DNA of 6,731 nt, taken from Roseovarius sp. (GTDB lineage Bacteria > Pseudomonadota > Alphaproteobacteria > Rhodobacterales > Rhodobacteraceae). Within the stretch, counting starts at the first letter, position 1. The number at the start of each line of letters is the position of its first letter. Made by a program: the position numbers and the translations under genes. The notes beneath the pieces were generated by a model, which saw nothing but the letters and a program-made list of their open reading frames with translations, did not search any database and was not told the origin of the DNA. The DNA lies in contig JALQUE010000384.1 of NCBI GenBank assembly GCA_023260815.1, forward strand, positions 1-6,731. The letters run 5' to 3'. Positions 1 to 5,872 of the stretch are shown piece by piece.

Positions 1-919
1 GGGTGTTCCGGTGCCGGGATCGTCTTTGCCCGACCGTGCCAGATCGGCCAGCGCATCCGGGGCTTCGGCCATGTAGCGGGCCGCCATGCCGGCGGTTTCC
101 ATGGACGCAAGCGCATCGAGCACGCCATCCGCCACGCCATGCAGGGCGCCCGCGTGCTGTGCCAGTGTGACGTAGTAATCCAGATCCTTGCGGGCATTGG
201 CGACCGAGAAACGCAGCCGTGAGGTATCGCCGTCCAGCACGAAAGGCGCCAGCCGGTCGAGTGCCGCGCCATGACCGCCGCCTGTACGCAGCACATCGAC
301 CAGAATATCGGCGGACACGCCCGAGGCATTGGCGCAGGCAAAAGCCTCGCTTATCAGGGTCACGGTCCCAAGCGACACGAAATTATGCAGCAGTTTCAAG
401 GCATGGCCCGCGCCGACGTCGCCTGCATGGAAGCGATGCTCGGAAAAGCAGGCAAGCAGGGGGATGACCTCGTCCAGAAGGGAAGGGTCCGCGCCGATCA
501 GAAGGTTCAGACGGCCCTCGCGGGCCTCGATCGGGGTGCGGGTCATTGCGGCATCCATGAAACGGCTGCCCGCCTTGGCGACGTGGGCCGCGATCTGCCG
601 CGTGGAGGACGGGATCGCGGTGGAACAATCCACCACCACCGAGCCAGGGCGCAAATGCGTCAGTAGTCCGTCGGCGCCAAGCATCACCGCCTCGACCTGC
701 GGCGATCCGTTCAGGCACAGCAGGACGACATCGGCGGACCGGGCCAGATCGGCCAGATCATCGACGCCGGATGCGCCAAGATCGTCCAGATCTTCGGTCG
801 GCTGATTGCCCGCGTGCCGGACATAACCTGAGAGACCAGCCTGCGCGCAGGATGTTGAGGGCAATGCCGTGACCCATGAGGCCAACGCCGACGATCCCTA
901 TTTTGCAGTCGGTTTTCAT
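1..919 (-). pseudogene. Frameshifted, partial NAD(P)-dependent beta-hydroxyacid dehydrogenase (HIBADH superfamily), substrate unknown
   Basis: Starts at ATG 919-917, four bases after the denD stop. Reads a clear Rossmann start (GIVGVGLMGHG, residues 8-18) to about residue 28, then loses frame between about 838 and 817. The rest continues in another frame, open to position 1 with no stop seen. The 919 bases equal 306 codons plus one, so one surplus base (or loss of a two-base unit) explains the break. Reassembled residues: VDCST near 97-101, MTRTP near 125-129 where relatives have SGGT, GAGHALK with the likely catalytic Lys near 175, and RKDLDYY with a second conserved Lys near 244. The usual family length is about 300, so only the last few codons should lie outside. 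The family oxidises or reduces small beta-hydroxyacids. Its operon position suggests a tetronate or related acid, but it is not a copy of LtnD. Could be a true pseudogene or a sequencing error. Confidence 0.85.
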
Positions 920-923
920 GCCG

Positions 924-1919
924 TTATTCCGTATCGTGCAAGGGAATTTTGCCGCCCAGTTCATCCTCGATATGGGCCGCGATGATCTGGTCGAAACTTG
1001 TCTCGGCGGTAAAGCCCATCGACAGCGCGCGGGTGGGCGCGAAGGCGCGGGGCCAGGCCGAGACGATGTCCTTGACCAGCGCATCAGGCTGGGGCTGGAT
1101 CAGCGCCACGGCGCGGGGGCCGGCCACACGTTCGAGGGCGGCGATTTGATCGGCGACGGTGGCCGAGATGCCCGGCAGATTCAACGCCCGCTTATGGCCC
1201 AAGGGGGCTGTGTCGACGCAGGCGGCATGCAACAGAAGGCCCACCGCACCGCGCGGACCGGCGAACCAATGGCGCGTTTGAGGATCGACGGGCAGGGCGG
1301 CGGGCAGCCCCGCGAGCGGCTCGCGCAGAATACCGGAAAAGAACCCCGATGCCGCCGCGTTCGGTGCGCCGGGCCTGATGGAGATCGTGGGCAGCCGCAG
1401 CGATATCCCGTCCAGAAGACCCCTGCGGGAAAAATCCGACACCAGAATCTCGCCGATGAGTTTCTGCGCGCCATAGCTGGTGCGTGGGTTTGGTGCGAAA
1501 TCGTCGGGGATGACATCGGGCAAGGGGGTGCCGAACACCGCCAGTGACGAGGCGAATACGAAGCGCGGACAATAGCCCGCGCCGACGCTGCGAATGGCGT
1601 CCAGTATGGTGCGCGTGCCATCCAGATTGACGGAAAGCCCCAGATCGAGATTGGTTTCCGCCTGACCCGAGACCACGGCGGCAAGATGAAAGATCACATC
1701 GGGGCGCGACGCGGTCAGGACGCGCGCCGCATCGGGATCTGTCAGATCGGTCGTGCTGGTGGTGATCTTGACGCCGTCTGACGCGGGCGGCACGGGGGGG
1801 ATCACATCGGCCAGATGCAGGGCCTTGACGGGGTGATCTCCGATGGCTTGGGCCTGAAGGATCGCGTCCGTCAGTTTGCGCCCGATCATGCCTGCCGCGC
1901 CTGTGATCAATATCTGCAT
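924..1919 (-). CDS. denD: D-erythronate dehydrogenase (extended SDR family)
   Basis: A 331-residue NAD-dependent epimerase/dehydratase-type SDR. In characterised DenD proteins it oxidises D-erythronate at C2 to 2-oxo-tetronate in the cytoplasm, feeding the OtnI-OtnK-OtnC route. Visible features: ITGAAGMIG (residues 5-13) as the GxxGxxG nucleotide loop; Asp38 at the end of the second strand, consistent with NAD; FHLAAVVSG at 77-85; the serine pair 124-125 in FASSLAVFG; and the catalytic YGAQK (Tyr149, Lys153). The SLRLPTISIRPG stretch at 173-184 is typical of the DenD/L-threonine-dehydrogenase-like SDR branch. Start ATG 1919 is supported by GGAGA at 1932-1928, eight bases upstream. It follows otnI after 31 bases, the widest gap in the operon, and its stop (TAA 926-924) lies four bases before the next dehydrogenase. 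The symbol rests on fold, motifs and strong pathway context; a related hydroxyacid substrate cannot be excluded. Confidence 0.88.
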   Translation of the reverse strand: MQILITGAAGMIGRKLTDAILQAQAIGDHPVKALHLADVIPPVPPASDGVKITTSTTDLTDPDAARVLTASRPDVIFHLAAVVSGQAETNLDLGLSVNLDGTRTILDAIRSVGAGYCPRFVFASSLAVFGTPLPDVIPDDFAPNPRTSYGAQKLIGEILVSDFSRRGLLDGISLRLPTISIRPGAPNAAASGFFSGILREPLAGLPAALPVDPQTRHWFAGPRGAVGLLLHAACVDTAPLGHKRALNLPGISATVADQIAALERVAGPRAVALIQPQPDALVKDIVSAWPRAFAPTRALSMGFTAETSFDQIIAAHIEDELGGKIPLHDTE

Positions 1920-1950
1920 CTGTGGTCTCTCCGTTCAACGATCCTGAGGG

Positions 1951-2706
1951 TCAGCGCATCGTGGACAGCCAGCCAAGGCTATCCTCCGTGTCGGTTGCGG
2001 GGCGGTATTCGGCACCCAGGGGCGTGGTCCAGCCAAGACGCTGAATGGCCGCGAAAACATGCGCGTAATGCACCTCGCCCGTGTCGGGCGGTCCACGATC
2101 CGGCACCGAGGCGAACTGGATATGTCCGATCTTGGGCAACAAGCGTTCCAGCCGGCGGGTCAGATCGCCCTCCATGATCTGCACATGGTAACAGTCGAAC
2201 ATCAGCCGCAGATTGGGCGCGCCGAGGCTATCGATCAGCTGCGCGGCCTGCGTTGTGGTGGTCAGGAAATAGCCCGGCGCGTCGTAGTGATTCAGCGGCT
2301 CGATCAGGATCGTGATCCCATGCGGGGCTGCCGCCTTGCAGGCATAGAGGAGATTGGCCAGAAACGTGGACCTGGCCTCGGGGCCGGTGGCGAAGCCCGC
2401 CATGACATGCACGCAGCTTGCGCCGATTTGCGTGGCATAGGCGAGGGCCTCGTCGATGGCGGCGCGGGCGTCGTGTTCGCGGCCGGGCAGGGCGGCCAGA
2501 CCGTTTTCCCCAGGTGCGCCGCGCCGTGTGTTCAACCCCAGCATTGGCAGGCCGGTTTCGGCCAGCGCCTTGGCGACTTCGGGCGCGGGCGTGTCATAGG
2601 GCCAATGGCATTCCACCGCATCGAAGCCTGCGGCGGCGGCGGCGCGGATCGCATCGGGCAGGGGGCGGTCGGCCCAGAGAAACCCCAGCTTGGCGGAAAA
2701 GCGCAT
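1951..2706 (-). CDS. otnI: 2-oxo-tetronate isomerase (hydroxypyruvate isomerase-like TIM barrel)
   Basis: A 251-residue sugar-phosphate isomerase/AP endonuclease-type TIM barrel of the Hyi/OtnI family. It interconverts 2-oxo- and 3-oxo-tetronate, linking the LtnD and DenD products to the OtnK kinase. Numbered from ATG 2706, the likely metal and catalytic residues are Glu136 (LIEPLN), Asp171 (MFDCYH, with His174), Gln197 (HIQFA) and Glu233 (GAEYRP), matching the order in E. coli Hyi. EVHYAHVF near 211-218 is also typical. ATG 2706 overlaps the otnC stop in TGATG. An in-frame GTG at 2709 is the only nearby alternative and would add one residue; the family usually begins Met-x-Arg-Phe, which favours the ATG. 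The sequence GGGAG just upstream is a weak, closely spaced ribosome site, so reinitiation after otnC is likely. By fold alone it could be a hydroxypyruvate isomerase; the neighbours decide for OtnI. Confidence 0.9.
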   Translation of the reverse strand: MRFSAKLGFLWADRPLPDAIRAAAAAGFDAVECHWPYDTPAPEVAKALAETGLPMLGLNTRRGAPGENGLAALPGREHDARAAIDEALAYATQIGASCVHVMAGFATGPEARSTFLANLLYACKAAAPHGITILIEPLNHYDAPGYFLTTTTQAAQLIDSLGAPNLRLMFDCYHVQIMEGDLTRRLERLLPKIGHIQFASVPDRGPPDTGEVHYAHVFAAIQRLGWTTPLGAEYRPATDTEDSLGWLSTMR

Positions 2707-3353
2707 CACTCCCAGTCCACATCGAAGCGCGTGACCACGGTGCTGACCTGCTCGGGGGTCAGCATGCGCGGGTTGCAGCCGCGCAACAGCATGGCAAGGC
2801 GCGCGGTGTCTTCCAGTTCCTCGATCGCGTTGCAGGCGGCTTCGACATCCTTGCCCGCCACGACCGGGCCGTGATTGGCCAGCATCACGGCACTGCGCTT
2901 TCCGGCAAGCCCGCGCACCGCCGCGCCCATCGCCGGATCACCCGGCAGAAAGAACGGCAGCAGCTTGACCCGGCCCAGTTTCATGATCGCGTAAGGCGTG
3001 AGGGGCGGCAGGAAATCATCCTCGTTCGCATCTGGCATCATCGACAGGGCGACCGAATGGCAGCTGTGCAGATGCACCACCGCTCCGGTGCTGGACCGGG
3101 TCTCGTAAAACGCGCTGTGCAGGGGCATTTCCTTGGTGGGCTGGTCGCCGCCGATCAGTTGGCCCGCGGCATCGAACCGCGACAGGCGCTCGGGATCGAG
3201 CCGCCCGAAACAGGTGCCGGTCGGCGTCACCAGCAAGCCGCCGTCATCGGTCCGGGCCGAGATGTTGCCGGTCGAGCCGCCGGTCAGACCACGGTCGAAC
3301 AACGACTTGGCCAGCAGACAGATCTGATCCCGCAGCTGTGTTTCGGCGCTCAT
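2706..3353 (-). CDS. otnC: 3-oxo-tetronate 4-phosphate decarboxylase (class II aldolase/adducin family)
   Basis: A 215-residue class II aldolase-fold enzyme. In the OtnC family it decarboxylates 3-oxo-tetronate 4-phosphate to dihydroxyacetone phosphate plus CO2, the last step of the pathway. Visible features: GGSTGNIS at 25-32 (phosphate-binding loop as in L-fuculose-phosphate aldolase), TPTG at 43-46, Glu75 (KEMPLH) as the general acid/base, and the zinc ligands His94 and His96 (VVHLHS) and His161 (ANHGPV). Length fits the family (about 210-220). The ATG at 3353 overlaps the otnK stop in ATGA, with GGAGG at 3362-3358 only four bases upstream; this site lies in a small hairpin (separate entry). 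The stop overlaps the otnI start. Related L-ribulose- or fuculose-phosphate aldolases share the motifs, so the assignment depends on the adjacent OtnK, OtnI and LtnD. Confidence 0.92.
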   Translation of the reverse strand: MSAETQLRDQICLLAKSLFDRGLTGGSTGNISARTDDGGLLVTPTGTCFGRLDPERLSRFDAAGQLIGGDQPTKEMPLHSAFYETRSSTGAVVHLHSCHSVALSMMPDANEDDFLPPLTPYAIMKLGRVKLLPFFLPGDPAMGAAVRGLAGKRSAVMLANHGPVVAGKDVEAACNAIEELEDTARLAMLLRGCNPRMLTPEQVSTVVTRFDVDWE

Positions 3354-4621
3354 GACACCTCCAGGTGTTCGAGGGCGTCGACAAAGAAACTTTCGGTGCC
3401 GAAATTGCCCGATTTCAACGTCAGTGCGGCACGATGCCCGCCGATGTCACAATAACACCAGGGCACGCCCGGTGCGATCTCGGGGCCGATATCAAGCCGC
3501 GTCACCCCAAGCGCCTGCGTCACGGCGCCGGATGTTTCGCCGCCTGCCACGACGACGCGTCGCGCGCCCATGTCGAACGCCATCCTGGCGCAGGCGGCCA
3601 AGGTCTGCTCGATGATCTCACCGGCTTGGGATGCGCCGAGCGCGGCTTGCGCGGCGCGGACAGCGTCCGGTTGGCTGGTGGCATAGATCAGTGGTGCTTG
3701 CGCGAGATCCTGCTTTTTGAGCCAGTCAAACACGGCATCCGCGCCGTGCTGGGCCAAGTTTAGCGGGTCGAGGCGCAGATTGGGGCGGCCTTGGGCAAGA
3801 TAGGCCGCGACCTGCCGATTGCTCATGTCCGAACAACTGCCCGAAAGAACGATGGCGCCGGGCGGCAGATCGGGCGCGGGCAGGGGGCTGACGGTGTCGG
3901 TGAGCATCCCGCCCTTGCGCAAAAGCGCCGGCAACGGCATCGCCAGCGCCGAGCCACCGGTCATCAGCGCGTGGTCACGACACGCCGAAGCGATGGTGGT
4001 CAGATCGGCGTCGGCCACTGCATCGACGATCACATGCGCGACGCCGTCATGGGCCAGGTTGCGCAACTCTGCGTGTACCGCGTCAGCGCCGCGCGCAACG
4101 CAGAGCCGGTCGATCAGGCCAACCGCGCCGGTCACCTGCGGCGCCAGAAGCCGGACCAGATTGCTGTCGCGCATCGGGGTCAAGGGGTGGTCGCGCATCG
4201 GGCTTTCGGCCAGAAGCGTCCGACCGACGAACAGATGTCCCATATAGACGCTGCGCCCGTTTTCGGGAAAGGCCGGGCAATATACGGTCTGCCTGGCGCC
4301 AAGCGCGCCCATCAGGGTTTCCGCCACCGGGCCGATGTTGCCTTGAGGCGTGGAATCGAAGGTCGAGCAATACTTCCAGAAAAATCGCTGCGCGCCTGCG
4401 GATCTCAGCCAGTCGAGGGCTGCAAGCGCCTCGGCTTGGGCGGTGGCGACGGGTGCTGTGCGGATTTTCAAGGCGATCACCTCGAACGGGGCGGGGTCCG
4501 TGGGCGGCGTTTGTGGCACCCCGATGCGCAACGAGACCCTTGCGCCCGACCGGGCCAGCAATCCGGCAAGATCTGTTGCACCGGTGAAATCATCGGCGAT
4601 GGCGCCAAGCAGGCAGGTCAT
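3350..4621 (-). CDS. otnK: 3-oxo-tetronate 4-kinase (DUF1537 / four-carbon acid sugar kinase)
   Basis: A 423-residue ATP-dependent kinase that phosphorylates 3-oxo-tetronate on O4 for OtnC. The N-terminal substrate domain (about 1-235) begins GAIADDFTGATDLA (6-19, with the acid pair Asp10-Asp11) and contains KYCSTFDSTPQGNIG (83-97) and CPAFPENGR (115-123), all typical of DUF1537 kinases. The C-terminal nucleotide-binding domain contains VLSGSCSDMSNRQ (258-270), VVAGGETSGAV (357-367) and LKSGNFG (402-408). Length matches OtnK (about 420). The ATG at 4621 overlaps the ltnD stop in ATGA, with AAGGA about six bases upstream. DtnK and related DUF1537 members share the fold, but they normally sit beside PdxA2; here the LtnD, OtnC and OtnI neighbours point firmly to OtnK. 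Confidence 0.94.
   Translation of the reverse strand: MTCLLGAIADDFTGATDLAGLLARSGARVSLRIGVPQTPPTDPAPFEVIALKIRTAPVATAQAEALAALDWLRSAGAQRFFWKYCSTFDSTPQGNIGPVAETLMGALGARQTVYCPAFPENGRSVYMGHLFVGRTLLAESPMRDHPLTPMRDSNLVRLLAPQVTGAVGLIDRLCVARGADAVHAELRNLAHDGVAHVIVDAVADADLTTIASACRDHALMTGGSALAMPLPALLRKGGMLTDTVSPLPAPDLPPGAIVLSGSCSDMSNRQVAAYLAQGRPNLRLDPLNLAQHGADAVFDWLKKQDLAQAPLIYATSQPDAVRAAQAALGASQAGEIIEQTLAACARMAFDMGARRVVVAGGETSGAVTQALGVTRLDIGPEIAPGVPWCYCDIGGHRAALTLKSGNFGTESFFVDALEHLEVS
3355..3368 (-). promoter_or_regulatory. Small hairpin over the otnC ribosome binding site
   Basis: On the minus strand ACACC (3368-3364) pairs perfectly with GGTGT (3359-3355) around a TGGA loop. The otnC Shine-Dalgarno GGAGG (3362-3358) lies half in the loop and half in the stem, and the ATG follows at 3353. 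The element is inside the last codons of otnK, so ribosomes finishing otnK would melt it. A translational coupling role is inference; the stem is only five pairs. Confidence 0.4.
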
Positions 4622-5517
4622 GGCGTGTCCTTGCCTGGCAGGGTCAGGCGGGCGTTGCGGGCATAGACTTTGGCCACGGCTGAATCGTCCTCGGCGCCAA
4701 GCCCCATACCGGAGGCCGCCAGGAATTGCTGCAGCGCCGCTGCGGTCAGGGGTGCCGAGAAACGCGCGTCGCGCGCGATGTCCAGTGCGATGCCCAGGTC
4801 CTTGGGCCAGATGTCTACGGAACTGCGGGCGTCATAATCCCCTGAGACCACCCGTGGCGCGCGGCTTTCGAGCATCCAACTGGTGCCGGCGCTGCGCGAG
4901 ATCACGTCAAGGAAGGTCTCGGGGGAAATCCCTTGGGTCATCCCGAAGGTCAGCGCTTCGCCCATCGCGGCGATATGAATGCCGGCCAGCATCTGATTGA
5001 CGGATTTCATCGCCGAGCCGGGACCGGCATGATCGCCGAGCGTGAACACCTGCGCTGCGATGGCGTCAAGCGTGGGACGTGCAGCGTCAAAGGCTTCGGG
5101 GCGCCCGGAGGCCATGATCGTCAGTTGGCCTTCCGCGGCTTTCACGGTGCCGCCGGAAATCGGGGCATCGAGATAGAGAAGGCCATGTTTTTCGGCCTCG
5201 GCCTCCATCTCGTGGGCGAAGGAGGGCGGTACCGTCGCGCAGGACAGGATGACCGCGCCTGGCCGCATCTGCGTCATGAGGCCATCGGCGCCACACAGCA
5301 CCGCCTTGGTCTGGGCGGCGTTCAGAACCACCACAACAAGGGCGTCCAACGACGGGGCTGCCGCGTGGAGCGTGCTGGTCTGGCCACCTTCTGCGTGAAA
5401 GGCCGTGACCGCATCGGGATTGACGTCATGCCCCCAGGTTTCAAGCCCGGCCCGCACCATGGAGCAGGCCATGCCAAACCCCATCGACCCCAAGCCTACA
5501 ATGCCGATTTTCGCCAC
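4618..5517 (-). CDS. ltnD: L-threonate dehydrogenase (beta-hydroxyacid dehydrogenase family)
   Basis: A 299-residue member of the 3-hydroxyisobutyrate dehydrogenase family. LtnD oxidises L-threonate to 2-oxo-tetronate with NAD. Visible features: IGIVGLGSMGFGM (4-16) Rossmann loop; Asp31 at the end of the second strand, suiting NAD; LSCATVPP (91-98); LDAPISGGTVKAAEG (116-130) substrate-binding motif; GPGSAMKSVNQ (165-175) with the likely catalytic Lys171; and WPKDLGIALD (237-246) with the second conserved Lys239. Length is normal. The start is GTG at 5517-5515, chosen because GGAGGAGGA lies just upstream at 5532-5524 and the next residues AKIGIVG are the family's usual N terminus. First gene of the operon; its stop overlaps otnK by ATGA. 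Tartronate semialdehyde reductase (GlxR) has the same motifs, but the otnK-otnC-otnI neighbours favour LtnD. Confidence 0.9.
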   Translation of the reverse strand: MAKIGIVGLGSMGFGMACSMVRAGLETWGHDVNPDAVTAFHAEGGQTSTLHAAAPSLDALVVVVLNAAQTKAVLCGADGLMTQMRPGAVILSCATVPPSFAHEMEAEAEKHGLLYLDAPISGGTVKAAEGQLTIMASGRPEAFDAARPTLDAIAAQVFTLGDHAGPGSAMKSVNQMLAGIHIAAMGEALTFGMTQGISPETFLDVISRSAGTSWMLESRAPRVVSGDYDARSSVDIWPKDLGIALDIARDARFSAPLTAAALQQFLAASGMGLGAEDDSAVAKVYARNARLTLPGKDTP

Positions 5518-5523
5518 GCTGCG

Positions 5524-5532
5524 TCCTCCTCC
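5524..5532 (-). promoter_or_regulatory. Ribosome binding site of ltnD
   Basis: On the minus strand this reads GGAGGAGGA, a double Shine-Dalgarno-like core, with seven bases between the nearer GGAGG and the GTG at 5517. It fixes the GTG as the start, since no ATG lies at a suitable distance before the Rossmann motif. Confidence 0.8.
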
Positions 5533-5710
5533 GAGAGTGCTGAGTGCAATGATGTTACTGGAATTGAGTCATTACGCCAGTATCCGCACGCTTTCCAGCA
5601 GGATCGCTTGGCCGGGGCAGGGGGAACATCCCGCGCCTTCTGCTGTGCCCGAACGCCGATGATCCGGTCTTCTGAGTGGCTTGATCGTCGTATGGTCCGT
5701 GCTGTTGTTG

Positions 5711-5746
5711 GGGCAGGCCTTCAGAAGGGATGGAGGAAACCTGCCC
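5711..5746. repeat. Nested inverted repeats in the operon leader
   Basis: GGGCAGG (5711-5717) is repeated inverted as CCTGCCC (5740-5746) with a 22-base spacer. Within it CCTTC (5718-5722) and GAAGG (5724-5728) form an 11-base palindrome around one A. The outer and inner symmetries are not concentric. A related GGGGCAGG also occurs at 5614-5621 and 5710-5717. It could be a repressor or activator site upstream of ltnD; function is unproven. Confidence 0.35.
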
Positions 5747-5817
5747 GGGATGACAAATCGGATATCGCGACGACAGGTCCAATGCGCCGATATGGTCATT
5801 TTCATAGCGTGCAGAAC

Positions 5818-5847
5818 AAAAAAGGCCGGACCAACCGGCCCGGCCTT
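5818..5847 (-). terminator. Rho-independent terminator of the TRAP permease gene
   Basis: Lies 26 bases after the TRAP stop codon. On the minus strand GGCCGG (5840-5835), a five-base TTGGT loop and CCGGCC (5829-5824) are followed at once by six T (5823-5818). An alternative eight-pair stem AAGGCCGG (5847-5840) with CCGGCCTT (5829-5822) uses the same right arm and a ten-base loop. Either is G+C rich with a U tract, so termination on the minus strand is well supported and separates the transporter transcript from the catabolic operon. Confidence 0.85.
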
Positions 5848-5872
5848 CGATCTTTTTGACATGATTTTTGGA

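Larger units (their letters stand above)
5518..5817 (-). promoter_or_regulatory. Intergenic leader, presumed promoter/operator region of the tetronate operon
   Basis: About 300 bases between the TRAP terminator and the ltnD GTG without a believable gene; the short open frames here have no family motifs and no good ribosome sites. A promoter must lie here if the terminator is effective, but I see no convincing -35/-10 or -24/-12 pair. Possible operator sequence includes GGGCAGG/CCTGCCC arms with an inner CCTTCAGAAGG palindrome (5711-5746, separate entry), and AATGA (5548-5552) facing TCATT (5569-5573) about 35-55 bases before the start codon. The hexamer CTTCTG occurs at 5637-5642 and 5669-5674, and inverted at 5722-5727. 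No regulator gene is in the window to match to these. Confidence 0.5.

Noticed and set aside
814..838. Programmed ribosomal frameshifting to rescue the third dehydrogenase
   Set aside because: No slippery heptamer, stop-codon-adjacent shift site or strong downstream structure seen; enzymes of this family are not known to need recoding.
758..1084. 108-codon minus-strand open frame ending at 758
   Set aside because: Its upstream half is an out-of-frame shadow of denD; only its middle, from ATG 919 to about 838, is real, being the N terminus of the frameshifted dehydrogenase.
876..1547. 223-codon plus-strand open frame over denD
   Set aside because: Antisense shadow of denD; no motifs, biased composition.
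2418..3455. 345-codon open frame on the plus strand
   Set aside because: It lies antisense to otnC and parts of otnI and otnK, whose motifs are unmistakable; its translation is Arg/Gly/Ala-rich low-information sequence typical of shadows in high-GC DNA.
3791..4666. 291-codon plus-strand open frame over otnK
   Set aside because: Antisense shadow of otnK with low-complexity Gly/Arg/Gln composition.
5555..5782. 75-codon minus-strand open frame in the leader, possible leader peptide
   Set aside because: No strong ribosome site, no family features, no run of regulatory codons, and it is one of several random frames in the leader; kept as non-coding.
4933..5859. 308-codon open frame on the plus strand spanning ltnD and the leader
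   Set aside because: Antisense to ltnD over most of its length, no recognisable domain, and it runs through the TRAP terminator arms.
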